Made by a program: the position numbers and the translations under genes. From NCBI RefSeq assembly GCF_900101905.1, contig NZ_FNAJ01000011.1, positions 62,001 through 126,000 on the forward strand: a DNA stretch of 64,000 nucleotides. The letters are read 5' to 3'. The notes under the pieces are model-generated. The model did no database searches, was not told where the DNA came from, and was given only the letters and a program-made list of their open reading frames with translations. This DNA comes from Myxococcus virescens (GTDB taxonomy: Bacteria > Myxococcota > Myxococcia > Myxococcales > Myxococcaceae). Position 1 is the first letter of the stretch. Every line of letters begins with the position of its first letter. Positions 8,116 through 18,703 of this stretch are shown piece by piece.

Positions 8116-8202
8116 CCCACGAGGGCGTTCCGTAAGCCCTCGGACAAAATCCAGCGAGGCGCTTTCCCTCCTCGCTGGGAGTGCACAGCTTGGGCAGCGC
8201 GT

Positions 8203-8298
8203 ATGTTCTTCTTCTTCTCGAACCGGCTCGGCTGTATCGGCAGCATCCTGGTGTCGATCGCCCTGAGCGCGGTGCTCTACTTCCTGTTCATGCGCTGA
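8203..8298 (+). CDS. 31-residue single-pass membrane peptide
   Basis: A short frame encodes MFFFFSNRLGCIGSILVSI and then ALSAVLYFLFMR. It has a Phe-rich start, an NRLGC turn and one transmembrane helix. Short proteins of this style (FFSNRLGCLGS followed by one helix) recur in actinobacteria and myxobacteria as uncharacterised conserved membrane peptides; that comparison is from memory. No strong ribosome site is visible. It lies 87 bp after the GGCT-like gene and converges with the small gene at 8320-8529. The short hairpin CCCAG-CCC-CTGGG at 8301-8313 lies between them and may act as a weak shared terminator. Confidence 0.55.
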   Translation: MFFFFSNRLGCIGSILVSIALSAVLYFLFMR

Positions 8299-8319
8299 GA
8301 CCCAGCCCCTGGGCTCGGC

Positions 8320-8529
8320 TCACGGCTTGCCGTGCCACAGGTCGTCCGAGTCCTCGGAGTCCAGGGGATGGATGGTGATCTCGCGCCCATCCTTGTCGGG
8401 CGTGCTGCGCACCGCCTCCGTCTCGTCCGGCGTTCGAGGCGCCCGCTCCGAGAAGTTGTCGTTTTGAAGGTGGCGCTGACGCTGCTCACTGGTCCCGCCG
8501 TACCCTTCAATGATCCTCTTCTTCGTCAT
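8320..8529 (-). CDS. Small hydrophilic protein, unknown function
   Basis: A 69-residue protein begins MTKKRIIEGYGGTSEQRQRH. The ATG at 8529 is chosen because AGGAGG precedes it by five bases; the frame continues upstream without support. It is rich in charged residues (many Asp, Glu, Arg) with no hydrophobic core, no cysteines and no recognisable domain, so it may be disordered or a small nucleic-acid or protein partner. It converges with the 31-residue membrane peptide. Its promoter side faces the repeat-bearing intergenic region. Confidence 0.65.
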   Translation of the reverse strand: MTKKRIIEGYGGTSEQRQRHLQNDNFSERAPRTPDETEAVRSTPDKDGREITIHPLDSEDSDDLWHGKP

Positions 8530-9415
8530 CCCCGTCCTCCTGGTGAGTCGATCGCCCAGAAGTAGGCTGGGGTCGGATGGAGGAGGGAGCAAGCGGCGTC
8601 GCCTGCTCGCCTGGTCTGCGGGCGGATGTGTCGGAGTCTGGCGGGGGAGTGCCTACATATACGAACCATCAGGTATTTTCAGGGCGGCCTGAGACCTTCG
8701 TTCCTACATGAACATCAGGGCAGGGGCCTGACGTGGCTGATCGGGATGGATTGCCTGTCTGGATGTTCAGTGGGGCGTGCGGTGGTCGGTTGGGCCGTGC
8801 CTACATGAACGAGCTATCAGGCATTTTGGGACTCATGATCGCGGTGCCGCTGTAGGTGGGTCTCAGTGGCACGCCGGGCCCTGGTTGCTCTCCATTTACT
8901 GATGACGTGTTCAGTGGGGCGAGTGCCCTCGATTGCACCAATGCTCACATGGGCGTGTGTTCAGTGTTGCGCGGGGTTCTGATCGCGGCCTGTTCACTGT
9001 TGATATGTTCAGTGAGCTGGCTGGCGCCCTGGTCGCAAATGCCTACATGACAGCGCGTTCAGTGGTGCGTATCGACCTGATTGAGGCTTGTGGCTGACTG
9101 GATGTTCAGTGATTCGGGTGCCGCCTGAAACAGCAATGCCTACATGTCCGTGCGTTCAGTGATGCCGCATGGCTGATCGCCGTCTTCGGCTGACTGGATG
9201 TTCAGTGATTTTTGGCACCCCATGTGTCGAGTCTACGGGCCTGCTCGGTCAGCGCCTGGCTGGTTCCCGTTCGCTGACTGGATGCCCAGTGAATTCAATG
9301 TGTATTTACTTGTGTCTGTGATTGATTTGTCTGTGATTGGTGTTTGTCTTTGAGGGGACGGGCAGGGGAGTCCGCGGTGATGCTGCGGCGAACGCCCCTG
9401 CGTCGAGGCATTGAC
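8530..9415. other. 886-bp intergenic region without a credible gene
   Basis: No frame here has normal codon usage or a convincing start. The DNA is less GC-rich than its flanks. It contains the promoter side of the 8320-8529 gene, a degenerate tandem repeat (8640-9300) and an AT-rich tail (9291-9350) in which TCTGTGATTG occurs twice 15 bp apart. The end of glgB lies at 9416. Confidence 0.7.
8640..9300. repeat. Degenerate tandem repeat, period about 97 bp with a 48-bp half-period
   Basis: The core GTTCAGTG occurs at 8765, 8909, 8959, 9007, 9057, 9104, 9154 and 9200, with variants at 8861 (TCTCAGTG) and 9284 (GCCCAGTG). Most neighbours are 46-50 bp apart. A second core, GCCTACATG or a close variant, occurs at 8651, 8702, 8799, 8943, 9041 and 9138; intervals are mainly 97-98 bp. 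Alternate half-units therefore read GCCTACATG-n7-GTTCAGTG and GGCTGACTGGATGTTCAGTG. About 13 half-units fit. Copies near the right end are the best conserved. There is no cas gene and units are too degenerate for CRISPR. Confidence 0.75.
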
Positions 9416-11620
9416 TCAGCCCGGCGTGAACCACAACACGGACAACGGGGGCAGGGTGAGGGTGGCCGAAGCCGGCTGGCCATCCCAGCCCGTGGGCTCG
9501 GTGTGAATCTGGCCCATGTTGCCCAGGTTGGAGCCGCCGTACTGCTCGGCGTCCGTGTTGAGCAACTCCACGTAGCGGCCCTGGAACGGGAAGCCCACGC
9601 GGTAGTTCTCCCGCACCGTTGGCGACAGGTTGGCGATACACACCACATGTCGTCCTGGCTGACGCGCGCGCCGCACGAACGCGAACACGTTGTACGCGGC
9701 TGAGTCCGGCTGGAGCCACTGGAAGCCCATGGGCTCGCCGTCCGCATCGTGAAGCGCGGGCATGTCCCGGTAGATGCGGTTCAGGTCCGAGACCAGCTGA
9801 AGGATGCCGTGGTGCCCCGGGTCGTGCGTCAGGTGCCAGTCCAGGCTCTTGTCGTGGTTCCACTCGGCGGGCTGGCCGAACTCGCCGCCCATGAAGACGA
9901 GCTTCTTGCCTGGGTGCGCCCACATCCACGCGAACAGGGCGCGCAGGTTGGCGCGCTTCTGCCACGGGTCGCCCGGCATGCGCCCGTACAGGCTGCCCTT
10001 GCCGTGCACCACCTCGTCATGGCTCAGCGGCAGCATGAACTGCTCGCTGAACGCGTACAGCAGGCCGAAGGTGAGCTGGTTGTGGTGGTACTGCCGGTAG
10101 ATGGGGTCTTTGGAGAAGTACGACAGCGTGTCGTGCATCCACCCCATGTTCCACTTGTAGTCGAACCCCAGCCCGCCTTCGGACACCGGCGCGGACACCT
10201 TGGGCCAGGCCGTGGACTCCTCGGCGATGACGACGACGCCCGGGTGCTTGCGGTGGACCGTTTCGTTCAGCTCGCGCAGGAAATGGATGGCCTCTTCGTT
10301 CTCCCGGCCGCCCCAGCGGTTGGGAATCCACTCACCCTGCTTGCGGCTGTAATCGAGGTAGAGCATCGACGCCACCGCGTCCACGCGCAGTCCGTCGATG
10401 TGGTACTCCTCGATCCAGAACAACGCATTGGCGATGAGGAAGTTGCGCACCTCATTGCGGCCGAAGTTGAAGACCAGCGTGCCCCAGTCCGGCTGCGCGC
10501 CCTTGCGCGGGTCCGCATGCTCATACAGGGCCGTGCCGTCGAACTGTCCCAGGGCGTGCAGGTCGCGCGGGAAGTGTCCGGGCACCCAGTCCACGAGCAC
10601 CCCGATGCCTTCCTGGTGCATGTGGTCGATGAAGAAGCGCAGGTCATCCGGGTGGCCGAAGCGCGCGGTGGGAGCGTAGTAGCCACCCACCTGGTAGCCC
10701 CAGGAGCCGCCGTAGGGGTGCTCGGCCACGGGGAGCAGCTCGACGTGGGTGAAGCCGGTGAACTTGATGTACTCGGCCAGCGCCGGGGCCAACTCCCGGT
10801 ACGTCATGGGCCGGTCGCCGTCCTCCACCACCCGGCGCCAACTGCCCAGGTGGACCTCGTACACGCTCCACGGCTGGTGATGGACGTCCCGCCGCTGCGC
10901 GCGTTGCTCCAGCCACGCCGCGTCGCCCCAGGTGTAGCGGGCCAGGTCGTGCACCACGGAGGCCGTGGCGGGGGGGACCTCGGTGCGAAAGGCGAAGGGG
11001 TCCGCCTTGAGGACGTTGGGCCCGCCCTGGCCGGGGCGAATCTCGAACTTGTACCGGGTGCCTTCGCCCACCTCGGGGACGAAGAGCTCCCAGATGCCGG
11101 AGGAGCCCATGCGGCGCATGGAGTGCAGCCGGCCGTCCCAGCCGTTGAAGTCACCGACCACGGACACGCCCGCCGCCGTGGGGGCCCACACCGCGAACGA
11201 TGTGCCGCGCACACCGTGGTGGTGCAGCAGGTGCGCGCCCATGCGCTCCCAGAGGCGCTCGTGGCGGCCTTCACCGGCGTAATACAGGTCCATCTCCCCC
11301 AGGGTGGGGAGGAAGCTGTACGGGTCTCGAATCGTGAAGACGCGCTTGCCGGGGTACTCCACCTCCAGCAAGTAGTTGAACGTCTGGTCCTTGCCGTTGA
11401 TGCGGGCCTCGTAGACGCCGCCCAGCCGGTGCGTCATCGCGACGCGACCGCCGGATTCTGGCAGCACGTGGATGGCCACGGCGTCCGGGCGGAAGGCGCG
11501 AATCACCACGCCATCCCCATCCGGGTGGATGCCCAGGACAGAGTGCGGCTCCGGATGCCTCAGCTCCACGACGCGCTGAAGCTCCGCGTCGACCTGGGCC
11601 TTGTCGGCTGGCTTCCTCAC
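9416..11620 (-). CDS. glgB: 1,4-alpha-glucan branching enzyme
   Basis: The enzyme cuts alpha-1,4 chains and re-attaches them by alpha-1,6 bonds. The 734-residue protein has the two N-terminal CBM48-type beta domains (HSVLGIHPDG; TSFAVWAPTAAGVSVVGDF), then a GH13 barrel. The nucleophile is in GLRVDAVASML, the acid/base in VVIAEESTAW and the third acid in LPLSHDEVVHGKG; a C-terminal beta domain follows. The GTG at 11620 is chosen because GGAGG lies seven bases before it and GTGA overlaps the mak stop. The frame remains open upstream only because it reads through mak out of phase. It is the last gene of the glgE-treS-mak-glgB operon and would branch the linear glucan made by GlgE. Confidence 0.97.
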   Translation of the reverse strand: MRKPADKAQVDAELQRVVELRHPEPHSVLGIHPDGDGVVIRAFRPDAVAIHVLPESGGRVAMTHRLGGVYEARINGKDQTFNYLLEVEYPGKRVFTIRDPYSFLPTLGEMDLYYAGEGRHERLWERMGAHLLHHHGVRGTSFAVWAPTAAGVSVVGDFNGWDGRLHSMRRMGSSGIWELFVPEVGEGTRYKFEIRPGQGGPNVLKADPFAFRTEVPPATASVVHDLARYTWGDAAWLEQRAQRRDVHHQPWSVYEVHLGSWRRVVEDGDRPMTYRELAPALAEYIKFTGFTHVELLPVAEHPYGGSWGYQVGGYYAPTARFGHPDDLRFFIDHMHQEGIGVLVDWVPGHFPRDLHALGQFDGTALYEHADPRKGAQPDWGTLVFNFGRNEVRNFLIANALFWIEEYHIDGLRVDAVASMLYLDYSRKQGEWIPNRWGGRENEEAIHFLRELNETVHRKHPGVVVIAEESTAWPKVSAPVSEGGLGFDYKWNMGWMHDTLSYFSKDPIYRQYHHNQLTFGLLYAFSEQFMLPLSHDEVVHGKGSLYGRMPGDPWQKRANLRALFAWMWAHPGKKLVFMGGEFGQPAEWNHDKSLDWHLTHDPGHHGILQLVSDLNRIYRDMPALHDADGEPMGFQWLQPDSAAYNVFAFVRRARQPGRHVVCIANLSPTVRENYRVGFPFQGRYVELLNTDAEQYGGSNLGNMGQIHTEPTGWDGQPASATLTLPPLSVLWFTPG

Positions 11621-12951
11621 TTGGATGCCTCCATACGCAAGAGGGCCTGGAGGGGGATGCGCACCCAGTCGGGCCGGTTCTGCATTTCGTATCGCACTTC
11701 GTAGAGGAGTTTCTCCAACTCGAACGCACGCAGCATCACGTCGAAGCTGTCGTCGTCCGCGGGCAGGAAGGGCGCGCCGCGCGTCACCTGCCGGTACCCT
11801 TCCACGAAGGCGTCGCGGATGGTGCTGATGCGCTCGTGGGGTGTGCCACCCTCCAGCGCCACCGTCGCCTCCGCGTAGTCGAACGAGCGGATCATCCCCG
11901 CCACGTCGCGCAGCGCGCTGTACTTCTCCCGGCGGGCGGTGAAGGAGCGCGCGGGCTCGCCTTCGAAGTCGAAGATGAGCCACTGGTTGTTGGCGCGCAG
12001 CACCTGCCCCAGGTGGAGGTCGCCGTGGATGCGAATCTTCTGGCCGGAGGGCGGCACCTGCGCCAAGCGCTTCGCGTGCTCGATGAGGTCCTCGCGCCGG
12101 TTCTCCAGCTCCGGGTTCTGCCGGCTGGCGTCCGCCAGCGTCACGCCCAGCTCCCCGACGATGGAGGCGCTCCAGCGCTGGAGGTCCTCTTGCAACAGCG
12201 GCTCCGGCGTGAAGGCCGGGTCTTCGTCGGTCGCCGAGGCGAACGCCAGGTGGAGCTCGCCCAGACGCGAGCCCAGGTCGCGCATCTCCGACTGGAAGCG
12301 CGGACCCACGGCGCGCTCCTGGCGCAGCCGGTCCAGCGTGTACTTCCAGCCGTCCGTCGCGTCCGGCACGAAGCGGTGGGCCACCGCGAGCGTCGCGCCC
12401 GCCGCCCCTTCCAGATGCAGCGCGCCCAACAGCGTAGGCGTGGCTCGGAACGACGTCTTGGTCGCGAGGAAGCGGCCCACCTCATGCTCCGGGTTCACGC
12501 CGGCTTCCAGCTTGCGGATGATCTTCAGGATGACCTGCTCACCCAGCACCACCGAGGTGTTGCTCTGTTCCACCTGCAGCCGCCGCACCTCCGGTGACGC
12601 GGGGAGCGCGAGCAAGCCGTCCTGCCCGCCAATCCATTCGCCTTGCACGCGGCCGGACGCGGACGCCACCTGGCCTCCGGTTCGGATGAGGTCGAAGAGG
12701 CCGCGCAGGCATTCATCGCTCTCCAGCGCGTCTCGCACGCCTTCGGTGGAGGGATGGACGGGCAACAGGTAGCGCTCCGGGCTGCCCAGTTCGTAGATGA
12801 CCTCCACCACGGCGAGGCTGAAGGAGCAGCCGCCCGATTCGACGGCGGCGTGGTCCATCACCGTGACGTGCTTGATGGGCCAGGCCTTGCCGCTGAACCA
12901 GCGCTGGTGCTTGAGGTACTCAGGGAGCTTGGTCAAGTCGAGGGTTGTCAT
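11617..12951 (-). CDS. mak: Maltokinase
   Basis: It phosphorylates maltose to maltose-1-phosphate with ATP, the donor for GlgE. The 444-residue protein has the maltokinase N-terminal cap ([21 protein letters not shown]) and an aminoglycoside-kinase-like core. Within this are the catalytic loop [13 protein letters not shown] and metal-binding LIFDFEGEP near residues 315-345. The ATG at 12951 overlaps the treS stop (ATGA) and the GTG of glgB overlaps its own stop, so expression is coupled on both sides. In many bacteria maltokinase is fused to the C-terminus of TreS; here it is a separate but abutting gene. Confidence 0.95.
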   Translation of the reverse strand: MTTLDLTKLPEYLKHQRWFSGKAWPIKHVTVMDHAAVESGGCSFSLAVVEVIYELGSPERYLLPVHPSTEGVRDALESDECLRGLFDLIRTGGQVASASGRVQGEWIGGQDGLLALPASPEVRRLQVEQSNTSVVLGEQVILKIIRKLEAGVNPEHEVGRFLATKTSFRATPTLLGALHLEGAAGATLAVAHRFVPDATDGWKYTLDRLRQERAVGPRFQSEMRDLGSRLGELHLAFASATDEDPAFTPEPLLQEDLQRWSASIVGELGVTLADASRQNPELENRREDLIEHAKRLAQVPPSGQKIRIHGDLHLGQVLRANNQWLIFDFEGEPARSFTARREKYSALRDVAGMIRSFDYAEATVALEGGTPHERISTIRDAFVEGYRQVTRGAPFLPADDDSFDVMLRAFELEKLLYEVRYEMQNRPDWVRIPLQALLRMEASK

Positions 12952-14603
12952 TCGAGGCTCCTCATCTGCTGGGACCTGTCCAGCCGGAACCACAGGAACA
13001 TGAAGGGGCCCATGGAGAGCTGATACGGAATCTCACTCACCCGCGGGAAGGGGGTTTCTCCAATCAGCTCCACCGGCACGGCGCCCTCCCACTCACGCAT
13101 GTCGAGCACCGCGGGCTGGGCGAAGCGCGATAGGTTGCACACCACCAGAACCGTCTGGCCCTCCCATTCACGGATGAAGGCCAGCACCTTGCGATTGTCC
13201 GTCTGGAGGAAGCGCAGGTTCCCCAACGAGAAGACGGGGTAGCGCTGGCGGATGCGAATCATCCGCTTCACCCAGTGCAGGAGGCTGGACTTCACCCGCT
13301 CCTGGGCTTCCACGTTGATGGACTGATAACCGTACACCGGGTCGGCGATGACGGGCGCGTACAGGCGTGCGTAGTCCGCGCGGCTGAAGCCCGCGTTGCG
13401 GTCTCCCGTCCATTGCATGGGCGTGCGCACGCCGTTGCGGTCGCCGAGGTAGATGTTGTCGCCCATGCCAATCTCGTCGCCGTAATAGAGGACGGGCGTG
13501 CCGGGCAGGGTGAAGAGCAGGCTGTGCATCAGCTCGATGCGCCGGCGGCCGTTGTCCATCAGCGGCGCCAGCCGGCGGCGAATGCCCAGGTTGATGCGCA
13601 TGCGCGGGTCGGTGGCGTATTCCCGGTACATGTAGTCCCGGTCCTCGTCCGTCACCATCTCCAGCGTCAGCTCGTCATGGTTGCGCAGGAAGATGGCCCA
13701 CTGGCAGTTGTCCGGGATGTCCGGCGTCTGCTGCATGATTTCGACGATGGGCGTGCGGTCCTCGCGGCGCACCGCCATGTAGAGGCGGGGCATCACCGGA
13801 AAGTGGAAGCCCATGTGGAACTCGTCGCCGTCGCCGAAGTACACGCGCACGTCGGCGGGCCACTGGTTCGCCTCCGCCAGCAGCATCTTCCCCTTGTATT
13901 CGGAGTCGATGGTCTTCCGCAGGCGCTTGAGGAAGGCGTGCGTCTCCGGGAGGTTCTCGCAGTTGGTGCCTTCGCGCTCGAAGAGGTAGGGCACGGCGTC
14001 GCAGCGGAACCCGTCCACGCCCATGTTGAGCCAGAAGCGCATGACGTCCAGCATGGCTTCCTGCACTTCGGGGTTGTCGTAGTTGAGGTCCGGCTGGTGG
14101 CTGAAGAAGCGGTGCCAGAAGTACTGCTTGGCCACCGGATCCCACGTCCAGTTGGAGCGCTCCGTGTCCAGGAAGATGATGCGCGCGCCCTTGTACTGCT
14201 CGTCGGTGTCGCTCCAGACGTACCAGTTGCGCTTGGGGCTGTTGGGGTCGCTGCGCGCTTCCTGGAACCAGGGGTGCTGGTCACTGGTGTGGTTCACCAC
14301 CAGCTCGGTGATGACGCGGATGTCGCGCTTGTGCGCCTCATCCACCAGCCGCTGGAAGTCCGCGAGCGTGCCGTAGTCCGGGTGGACGCCGTAGAAGTCC
14401 GCGATGTCGTAGCCGTCATCGCGCAGCGGCGAAGGGTAGTGGGGCAGCAACCAGAGGCAGTTGATGCCCAGGTCCTGGAGGTACGGAAGCTTCTCAATCA
14501 GACCGGGGATGTCCCCGTGGCCGTCGCCATTGGAGTCATGGAAGGCACGCAGGTGCAGCTCGTAGATAAGGGCTTTCTTGTACCAGAGGGGATCCAGGTC
14601 CAT
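12948..14603 (-). CDS. treS: Trehalose synthase (maltose alpha-glucosyltransferase)
   Basis: This GH13 isomerase interconverts trehalose and maltose. It begins [20 protein letters not shown], close to the usual TreS start, and shows the catalytic triad in order: [10 protein letters not shown] (nucleophile near residue 201), LLAEANQW (acid/base near 243) and [10 protein letters not shown] (near 310). The 551-residue length is that of stand-alone TreS without a fused kinase. It follows glgE by 16 bp and overlaps mak by ATGA. With mak and GlgE it feeds trehalose into alpha-glucan; no glgC or glgA is present in the window. Confidence 0.96.
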   Translation of the reverse strand: MDLDPLWYKKALIYELHLRAFHDSNGDGHGDIPGLIEKLPYLQDLGINCLWLLPHYPSPLRDDGYDIADFYGVHPDYGTLADFQRLVDEAHKRDIRVITELVVNHTSDQHPWFQEARSDPNSPKRNWYVWSDTDEQYKGARIIFLDTERSNWTWDPVAKQYFWHRFFSHQPDLNYDNPEVQEAMLDVMRFWLNMGVDGFRCDAVPYLFEREGTNCENLPETHAFLKRLRKTIDSEYKGKMLLAEANQWPADVRVYFGDGDEFHMGFHFPVMPRLYMAVRREDRTPIVEIMQQTPDIPDNCQWAIFLRNHDELTLEMVTDEDRDYMYREYATDPRMRINLGIRRRLAPLMDNGRRRIELMHSLLFTLPGTPVLYYGDEIGMGDNIYLGDRNGVRTPMQWTGDRNAGFSRADYARLYAPVIADPVYGYQSINVEAQERVKSSLLHWVKRMIRIRQRYPVFSLGNLRFLQTDNRKVLAFIREWEGQTVLVVCNLSRFAQPAVLDMREWEGAVPVELIGETPFPRVSEIPYQLSMGPFMFLWFRLDRSQQMRSLE

Positions 14604-14619
14604 TACGCCTCTCGGGTTG

Positions 14620-16617
<1,998 letters not shown>

Positions 16618-16837
16618 GGTGGCTGGCGGCCCTTATAGGTCTTGGGTTGTGATTGCCTCGCGGCGAATCGCGGCTGTTGTCGATGCTGGACGCCTTCCGT
16701 GCCAGCCGCGTTGGCTCGTCAACGTTAAGGATGGGGGCGGGCACTGCCCACCCTGGAAGGCACAGCGCGCCCGGGTGCCCGCCTGCCGATACTTGAAGCT
16801 GGGAACTGCCCTGCCGTTTGAGCTATCCGGGACGAAC
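16618..16837. promoter_or_regulatory. Divergent promoter region of glgE and the sigma factor gene
   Basis: The 220-bp gap contains the TATAAG box of glgE (16632-16637, minus strand). On the plus strand GGAACT at 16802-16807 resembles the -35 element used by many ECF sigma factors, 30 bp before the sigma-factor ATG; the matching -10 is not clear. No gene is seen. Confidence 0.4.
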
Positions 16838-17437
16838 ATGGCGCCTCCTTCCTCCGCTGTGCCCCGAGCAAGCGACCCAGCGCTGGACCGGGCCCTCCTC
16901 CGGCAAGTCGCCATGGGGAGCCCGCAGGCCATGCGCGACGTCTATGCGCGCTGCGGCGGACGGTGTTTCGCCATCGCGTTGCGGTTGCTACCGACCCACG
17001 CTGACGCGGAAGAGGTGTTGCAGGAGACCTTCCTGGAGGTCTGGCGGCGTGCCCGAGAGTTCAATCCCGAACGCGGCGGCCTGGAGGCCTGGGTGACGAC
17101 GATTGTGCGCACGCGCGCCATCGACCGGCTGCGGGCGCAGGGAACGGCGGCCCGCGTGGTGGAGGGGGCCGTGCAGCAGGAGCCTCCGGTCAGCGCCGCG
17201 CCCGCCGCGCCGGACGAAGCGGTCAGCCAGGGGGAGGCACGTGCTCGCGTGATGGCGGCGCTGGCCCAGCTTCCTCCGGACCAGCGGGCGGTGGTGGAGC
17301 TTGCCTACTTCGAGGGCCTCTCCCAGCGGGAGATTGCCGAGCGCACCGGAGACCCCTTGGGCACGGTGAAGACCCGTGCGCGGCTCGCGTTGGAGAAGCT
17401 GGGGGCGTTGTTGGAGATGCTGCGCCCCCACGCCTAG
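16838..17437 (+). CDS. RNA polymerase sigma factor, ECF/sigma-70 family
   Basis: The 199-residue protein has region 2 at about residues 25-90 (DVYARCGGRCFAIALRLLP; ADAEEVLQETFLEVWRRA) and region 4 at about 135-195 (LAQLPPDQRAVVELAYFEGLSQREIAERTGDPLGTVKTRARLALEKL). There is no region 1 or 3, so it is an extracytoplasmic-function type resembling the SigK/RpoE branch. The ATG at 16838 follows only a weak GGGA; the frame extends further upstream but without coding character. No anti-sigma factor lies next to it, since the next gene is convergent. How its activity is controlled is therefore unclear. A GGAACT element 30 bp upstream could mean autoregulation. Confidence 0.9.
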   Translation: MAPPSSAVPRASDPALDRALLRQVAMGSPQAMRDVYARCGGRCFAIALRLLPTHADAEEVLQETFLEVWRRAREFNPERGGLEAWVTTIVRTRAIDRLRAQGTAARVVEGAVQQEPPVSAAPAAPDEAVSQGEARARVMAALAQLPPDQRAVVELAYFEGLSQREIAERTGDPLGTVKTRARLALEKLGALLEMLRPHA

Positions 17438-17453
17438 CCCCCATGCCGGTCGG

Positions 17454-18092
17454 TCAGGAACGGCCCTTCTTGCGCTCCGTCTTCGCCTTTGGGCCCTCAC
17501 CGTAGCCGGACACCACGAGCCCGAGCGTCTGGACGAAGTTCACCGCGGCCTCCACGGGGATGCGCGTGGCCTTCACCCGGTTACGCGCGGGGTCGATGAA
17601 CACGCCCTGCGCGGTTCCGAAGTCCGCCTTCGTGAGCGTGCAGCCGCGGAAGTTGCTGCCGGTGATATCCGAATCGCTGAAGTCCGACTCGGACAGGTCC
17701 GTGTCGATGAAGTTCATCTCCAGCGCCGTGCAGCGCAGGAACGCCGTCTTCCGCAGGCTGAGCCCCGCGAAGGTGCAGTAGCGCAGGTTGGAGCCGTCGA
17801 AGGTGACTTCGGGGAAGGTGCCCACGTCCGTCCAGTCGATGCCCATCAGCTTGGAGCTCTCGAAGCGCACGTCGCGCAGGGACGTCTCCGTGAACCGGGC
17901 TCGCGTGAGGTCGCAACCGGTGAAGACGCAGGACTCCATTCGAGTCCTCGTCCAGCGGCTCTCCTGCAGGGTGCAGTTGCGGAACGTGCAGCGGTAGAAC
18001 TCCTTCCCGCCCAGGTCCGTCTCCTGGAGGTTCAGGTCGGTGAAGGTTTCGTTCTCGAAGCTGTCTTCTTCGTGGATGCGCTGGGAGGCCAT
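17454..18092 (-). CDS. Pentapeptide-repeat protein
   Basis: Most of this 212-residue protein (about 15-170) is built of A(D/N)LxX-like five-residue repeats, for example DLNLQETDLGGKEFYRCTFR and SDFSDSDITGSNF. Such sequences fold as a right-handed quadrilateral beta helix. Some members (Qnr, MfpA, McbG) mimic DNA and protect gyrase, but most have no known function. There is no signal peptide, so it is probably cytoplasmic. The C-terminal 40 residues leave the repeat and end in a basic tail (KAKTERKKGRS). It converges with the sigma factor gene only 16 bp away. Confidence 0.9.
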   Translation of the reverse strand: MASQRIHEEDSFENETFTDLNLQETDLGGKEFYRCTFRNCTLQESRWTRTRMESCVFTGCDLTRARFTETSLRDVRFESSKLMGIDWTDVGTFPEVTFDGSNLRYCTFAGLSLRKTAFLRCTALEMNFIDTDLSESDFSDSDITGSNFRGCTLTKADFGTAQGVFIDPARNRVKATRIPVEAAVNFVQTLGLVVSGYGEGPKAKTERKKGRS

Positions 18093-18153
18093 GGCGGGCC
18101 CGTCACTAACGCCAGATGGCGCTCGCGGGCCAGGTCATTTCGCTCTGGATTCT

Positions 18154-18510
18154 CTATCCATGACGGACGGTGAAGGCCGCCAGCAGAGGCCCCGCGAGGC
18201 GGGTGTTCGCGGGAGACGTTGGCCCTCCTTCGGGAAGCTGCGTGAGGAGCGCCTCCAAGGCGGGCTTCATCTCCTCGAAGGCGGCGGTGGCTGCCGCCGC
18301 GTTGTCGAAGAAGCGGTGGTAGAGGAGCCAACCGGTGACGGAGCAGGCGATGGCGTGGAAGGAGCGGGTGTCATCCAACTCGTAGGTGAGCCGCGCCAGG
18401 CCGCCGAAGTCCTCATCCCGCGCGATGGTGCCGCCCTGGGTCCCCACCCACCCGATGGAGCCCCCGTCTTCATATGGCCGCCACGCCGCGTCGTCCGCAC
18501 GTCCCACCAT
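18154..18510 (-). CDS. Unknown protein, 118 residues
   Basis: Codon usage is typical of the window and AAGGGG lies five bases before the ATG at 18510. The protein has no signal peptide or clear membrane segment. It contains GGSIGWVGTQGGTIARDEDF, a compact hydrophobic stretch SFHAIACSVTGWLLYHRFF, and an Ala-rich helical C-terminus. I recognise no family. It follows, on the same strand, a 193-bp divergent gap shared with a secreted Cys-rich protein, and lies 61 bp before the pentapeptide-repeat gene, so these two could be cotranscribed. Confidence 0.6.
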   Translation of the reverse strand: MVGRADDAAWRPYEDGGSIGWVGTQGGTIARDEDFGGLARLTYELDDTRSFHAIACSVTGWLLYHRFFDNAAAATAAFEEMKPALEALLTQLPEGGPTSPANTRLAGPLLAAFTVRHG

Positions 18511-18671
18511 CCACCCCTTGCAAGGAAACCGGCGCCATCATGCGTGCCCCGGGGCGGATGCTCCAGGACTCCGAGGCCTCCGCTTCGTTCGGAGGTGGAC
18601 GTCGGTTCGGCGCGGAGGAGGTAGGGAAGGGGAGCACGCCACGGTTCGCGGAACAGTTGTGGCGGGACGGT

Positions 18672-18700
18672 TTGTGCCCGGCGAGGCGCCGTCCTAACCT
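18672..18700 (+). promoter_or_regulatory. Sigma-70-like promoter with a near-leaderless start
   Basis: TTGTGC (18672-18677) and TAACCT (18695-18700) are 17 bp apart. The predicted transcription start falls at about 18706-18708, at or inside the first codons of the gene at 18704, which has no ribosome site. This suggests leaderless translation, perhaps from the second ATG at 18710. Confidence 0.4.
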
Positions 18701-18703
18701 GTC

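Noticed and set aside
8510-9050. Short plus-strand frames within the repeat region
   Set aside because: They lack ribosome sites and codon bias, and they differ from repeat to repeat with frameshifts, so the array is not coding.
8640-9300. CRISPR array
   Set aside because: Repeats are degenerate, alternate between two forms, and have no constant-length unique spacers; there is no cas gene nearby.
9749-11704. Long plus-strand open frame (about 650 codons) opposite glgB
   Set aside because: It is antisense to a clear GH13 gene and shows His/Arg/Val-rich composition typical of GC-driven mirror frames; no start context or domain.
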